From Phallusia fumigata (taxonomy: Eukaryota; Chordata; Ascidiacea; Phlebobranchia; Ascidiidae), in contig QXVZ01028723.1 of the NCBI GenBank assembly GCA_008931825.1, positions 1-21,868 of the forward strand: a stretch of DNA of 21,868 bases, given 5' to 3'. The notes below the pieces were generated by a model. That model ran no database searches. It was not told where the DNA came from and saw only the letters and a list, made by a program, of their open reading frames with translations. Positions 19,471-21,868 of the stretch are shown piece by piece. Within the stretch, counting starts at the first letter, position 1; every line of letters starts with the position of its first letter. The position numbers were made by a program, and so were the translations under genes.

Positions 19471-21274
19471 AAATACTCCAGCGACAATAGTGTAGGCGGA
19501 AGGAAAGGGAGAAAATTTGAACCAGAAAAATGTGATTTCAACTTTTCACCCAGCACTGTGAGTTTTAAGCACACAACAGCAACGATATTTTTTAGCTTCG
19601 TCACGAATTCGAAATCTCGCCGAAAATTACAAAAGCGAGCTAAATAAGAAACGCACACAATACCAGCATCCCCATGAGTGAATTTTACGGCTTTGATCAC
19701 AGTAATTTCGGATTCTTTCAACGTAATCACTGTCCCCAAGTTAATACTTTGTAATTTGTTTTTACAGAACACATTTCCACAGGGTTAAAATAAAAATAAA
19801 GGAAACTTAAAAACGCAAAACTTTACAAACTAGAGTATTGTGTGATCAAAGTGACAGTTTTAACATAAACTGATTATCCCTACTTGCACCCAAATACACG
19901 CTTTAGAAAAACTGTCATCGCAATGTACAGGAATTGGTTGCGACAGACCTAAGAACAAATTGCGCCACAAATTTCACCGTCAAAACACTTCGCTCCCCTC
20001 AAGCGATCACGCGCACCCTCGTTGTGACGTCACAGAGTTCACCGAACGTTCGACAAACAACGTTGGTGGTTCAGGTGCTTTATGGAAAGTTTAGGGAAAA
20101 GCCAAAAACAACGACAGACATCACAACCAAATGCGACTCGGTTGCCAAGATCACAATTTACTCAGCAACGTCACCACGTGACCATGATGGCAACCGCCGA
20201 AAAAGGCTTTGTTCAGCGGATGGTCGAAGTATAAACATTTGTCAACTGCTGGAATAAATTAGTCACCAATTTAATACTGGGCGGAAAAGTAGTTTGAAAC
20301 GCCGCAGGCAGACATGATATATCAAAACAAATTTAGTTGAAGTCGGGGCCATATGCGTCATTCCGTCGTAGATTACACTTGTCATGTATTAAAGTGACAT
20401 AAAATATATTTTTCAGAGACCTGCGCGTTACCTTACTCTGATGCTTACCATTAAAACCTCTTGTATCGGGTTGCATTTTAAGTCGTCGATGCCACGAAAT
20501 TTTCATACATCATGGTGTCTAAGTTCTGCAAATAAATGTTAAATCCCAAAACAAAGGTATCGAATGATGTATCGTCGTTGCTATATATTGAGTACGTTGG
20601 TGTTGAAGAATTTACTGTTCAAACATCACAGCTCCTAAAATTCCCAAATAAATCGAGACAACTACAATACATGCACATACAGGAAACCTGGTAATGAAAA
20701 GTCAAGGCCAAACAGCAAAATTTAATACCAGTCACTTAAGTTTTGGTCATAACGGAACCGTTTCCTTCGCGCCAAGGGGGTTAGTGACTCCACCAGGCGC
20801 CATACGTAAGACCACCAGCACGAAAACAACTTCAGAAAAATTGGGAAACCAAATCGAGCTTTTGACGGGCATTAAACGACACAAGCCACGAAGAACATCT
20901 GTCTATTGTACAACTACGCATGAATCATCATAAAGAAACAAAGGAGAGGCGAGGAGGGCGGGATCGAATGATCACAGACTGACAGAGCGGGACATAAGGA
21001 TCTCGTCCTTGGCTTATCAAGGCTTCGTTCAACAGTGATTCATTTCTGCTCTGACCAGTACCTTCATCTGACAAACTGCTGATTCAGGCACGAATTAGGC
21101 AAACACGCTGGCCCTGATATACAACATTGCGGTGAAACCGGCACAGGGTGGTATCGAGCATGAAAAAGCTTTTAAGTTGGGGATCGGCCACCAACGCGGG
21201 TGAAATTGGTTATGTTCGTTTGGCGGCAGTCCGTGTGGAAATTAGGAAAATAGTTTGTTGGGTTTGGAAAGTTA
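19471..21274. other. No gene supported; CpG-richer patch 19980-20220
   Basis: Frames include 101 codons on minus (19772-19467), 107 codons at 19934-20257 and 79 codons at 20694-20933. None matches a family I know. The patch around the CRE and E-box at 20024-20180 is the only regulatory-looking part. Confidence 0.35.
20024..20033. promoter_or_regulatory. CRE/bZIP palindrome GTGACGTCAC
   Basis: A perfect 10-base palindrome containing the full CRE. It is followed 140 bases later by a CACGTG E-box (20175-20180) in the context tcaccacgtgac. The surrounding ~250 bases are more CpG-rich than their flanks, which fits a regulatory patch better than a coding exon. Confidence 0.4.
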
Positions 21275-21291
21275 GGGGGGTGGGTGGGGGG
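21275..21291 (+). other. G-run cluster (possible G-quadruplex)
   Basis: Three runs of 6, 3 and 6 G separated by single T bases, with a further ggg at 21260-21262 on the same strand, 12 bases upstream. Four runs are available, though one loop would be long. Folding is possible but unproven. Confidence 0.4.
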
Positions 21292-21303
21292 TAGCATGTG
21301 TTA

Positions 21304-21376
21304 GTGCCCCAGTAAACATATTACCAGTTTAAAATTATGGGATCTTTCAAAACTGAGTTTGTACCCCACTAAACAT
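21304..21376 (+). repeat. Short diverged direct repeat, ~57-base period
   Basis: gtgccccagtaaacat (21304-21319) recurs as gtaccccactaaacat (21361-21376), 14 of 16 identical. A loosely similar AT-rich stretch follows each. The pair directly follows the G-run cluster. Confidence 0.35.
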
Positions 21377-21610
21377 TTTGGAATGAATCTATTAAAATTA
21401 CACTTTGCGCGTTTAAAAATTGATAACAACAAGTTATCAAGTGTTCAAAATATTTTACAAACAATAAAATATAAACTTTAAAGTCAAGTTTGCGACTAAA
21501 GGTCCAGGGATTAAATCCAATAATACACAACACGGTCCAATTTCAGCAGTTTGTTAAAAAAAACTGCCAGTCATCGCAATAGTCGACAGATCAACACAAT
21601 AAACTACAAA

Positions 21611-21650
21611 AAGAGAATGCTTCTCGCATATTGACACAAAGCATTCTTTT
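21611..21650 (+). repeat. Long-loop hairpin followed by T-run
   Basis: aagagaatgctt (21611-21622) pairs with aagcattctttt (21639-21650), 12 bp including one G-T, with a 16-base loop. No upstream gene is available for it to terminate. Confidence 0.4.
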
Positions 21651-21868
21651 ATGCGACATGTTTGCCAAGACCACACAATTAACTTTTTAATTTTTTTCTG
21701 CTCAAAAATTCGGCAATCTTTGATGTAGTAAAACTAACACCACAAACAAAGCAGTCCATTAACAAGTTCATTCTACAATTATGAATAAATTGATAACTCG
21801 GTCTTTATTCTAATTTATAATATTCGTGTAGAGGTTGAAGCGTTATCGATCGACAATATGTATGAAAC

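Noticed and set aside
3150..20180. Enrichment of CACGTG E-boxes
   Set aside because: I saw four (3150, 13425, 14607, 20175). About five are expected by chance in 22 kb, so there is no enrichment. Only the extended palindrome at 13423 is kept, because of its neighbours.
21611..21650. Rho-independent-type terminator (stem followed by T-run)
   Set aside because: The loop is 16 bases, the T-run is part of the stem, and no bacterial gene precedes it.
1..21868. CRISPR array, prophage, operon or other prokaryotic system
   Set aside because: No regularly spaced repeats, no ribosome-binding-site/ORF series, and coding density far too low for bacterial or phage DNA.

Overview
This window looks like non-coding animal DNA, not a prokaryotic or viral segment. 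No open frame longer than about 157 codons exists on either strand. No frame encodes a protein family I recognise, and there are no operon-like runs. What is visible is typical of a compact invertebrate genome. There is a tRNA-derived SINE-like element with RNA polymerase III boxes, a pair of small MITE-like repeats, old dispersed repeats, scattered CRE (TGACGTCA) palindromes, a few TATA/CCAAT promoter-like patches, and one assembly N. CpG does not look strongly depleted and base composition is moderately AT-rich (by eye). A tunicate such as Ciona is my best guess, from the general texture and from the roughly 5 % divergence between two adjoining near-identical copies. That is inference; I cannot search a database.

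Layout. 1-4414 is single-copy, non-coding-looking sequence with one weak TATA-plus-ORF candidate (1242-1520) and a GC-richer patch with a CRE, CCAAT box and E-box (2923-3155). 4415-5918 is the clearest structure: two copies of a ~750-base segment meet exactly at a single N (5165). The likeliest reading is two alleles joined end to end by the assembler rather than a true tandem duplication. 6597-6786 is a MITE-like element with ~50-base inverted arms, and a diverged, partly truncated relative lies at 17335-17512. 10187-10462 holds a SINE-like element on the minus strand with a clear B box and a recognisable A box, but a tRNA body too degenerate to be a working tRNA. 11128-11384 carries two diverged copies of a repeat 173 bases apart.

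The second half has several promoter-like patches. 13366-13453 has two E2F-like sites, a GTCACGTGAC palindrome and an inverted CCAAT. 12342-12398 has a YY1-like AAAATGGCGGC. 15662-15888 has a TATA box followed by a 38-codon frame with a signal-peptide-like N terminus. 19190-19470 has a CCAAT box, an ATGGCG motif and a TATA box, then an ATG frame with splice-donor matches. Structural curiosities include a perfect 14-bp stem with a 3-base loop (14163-14193), twin hairpins with related loops (17059-17151) and a G-run cluster (21275-21291).

No gene can be called with confidence. Any coding exon here would be short and would need transcript evidence. I did not find a convincing new multi-gene system. 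The most useful observations are the probable false duplication, the two transposon families, the set of extended CRE palindromes and the promoter-like patches.
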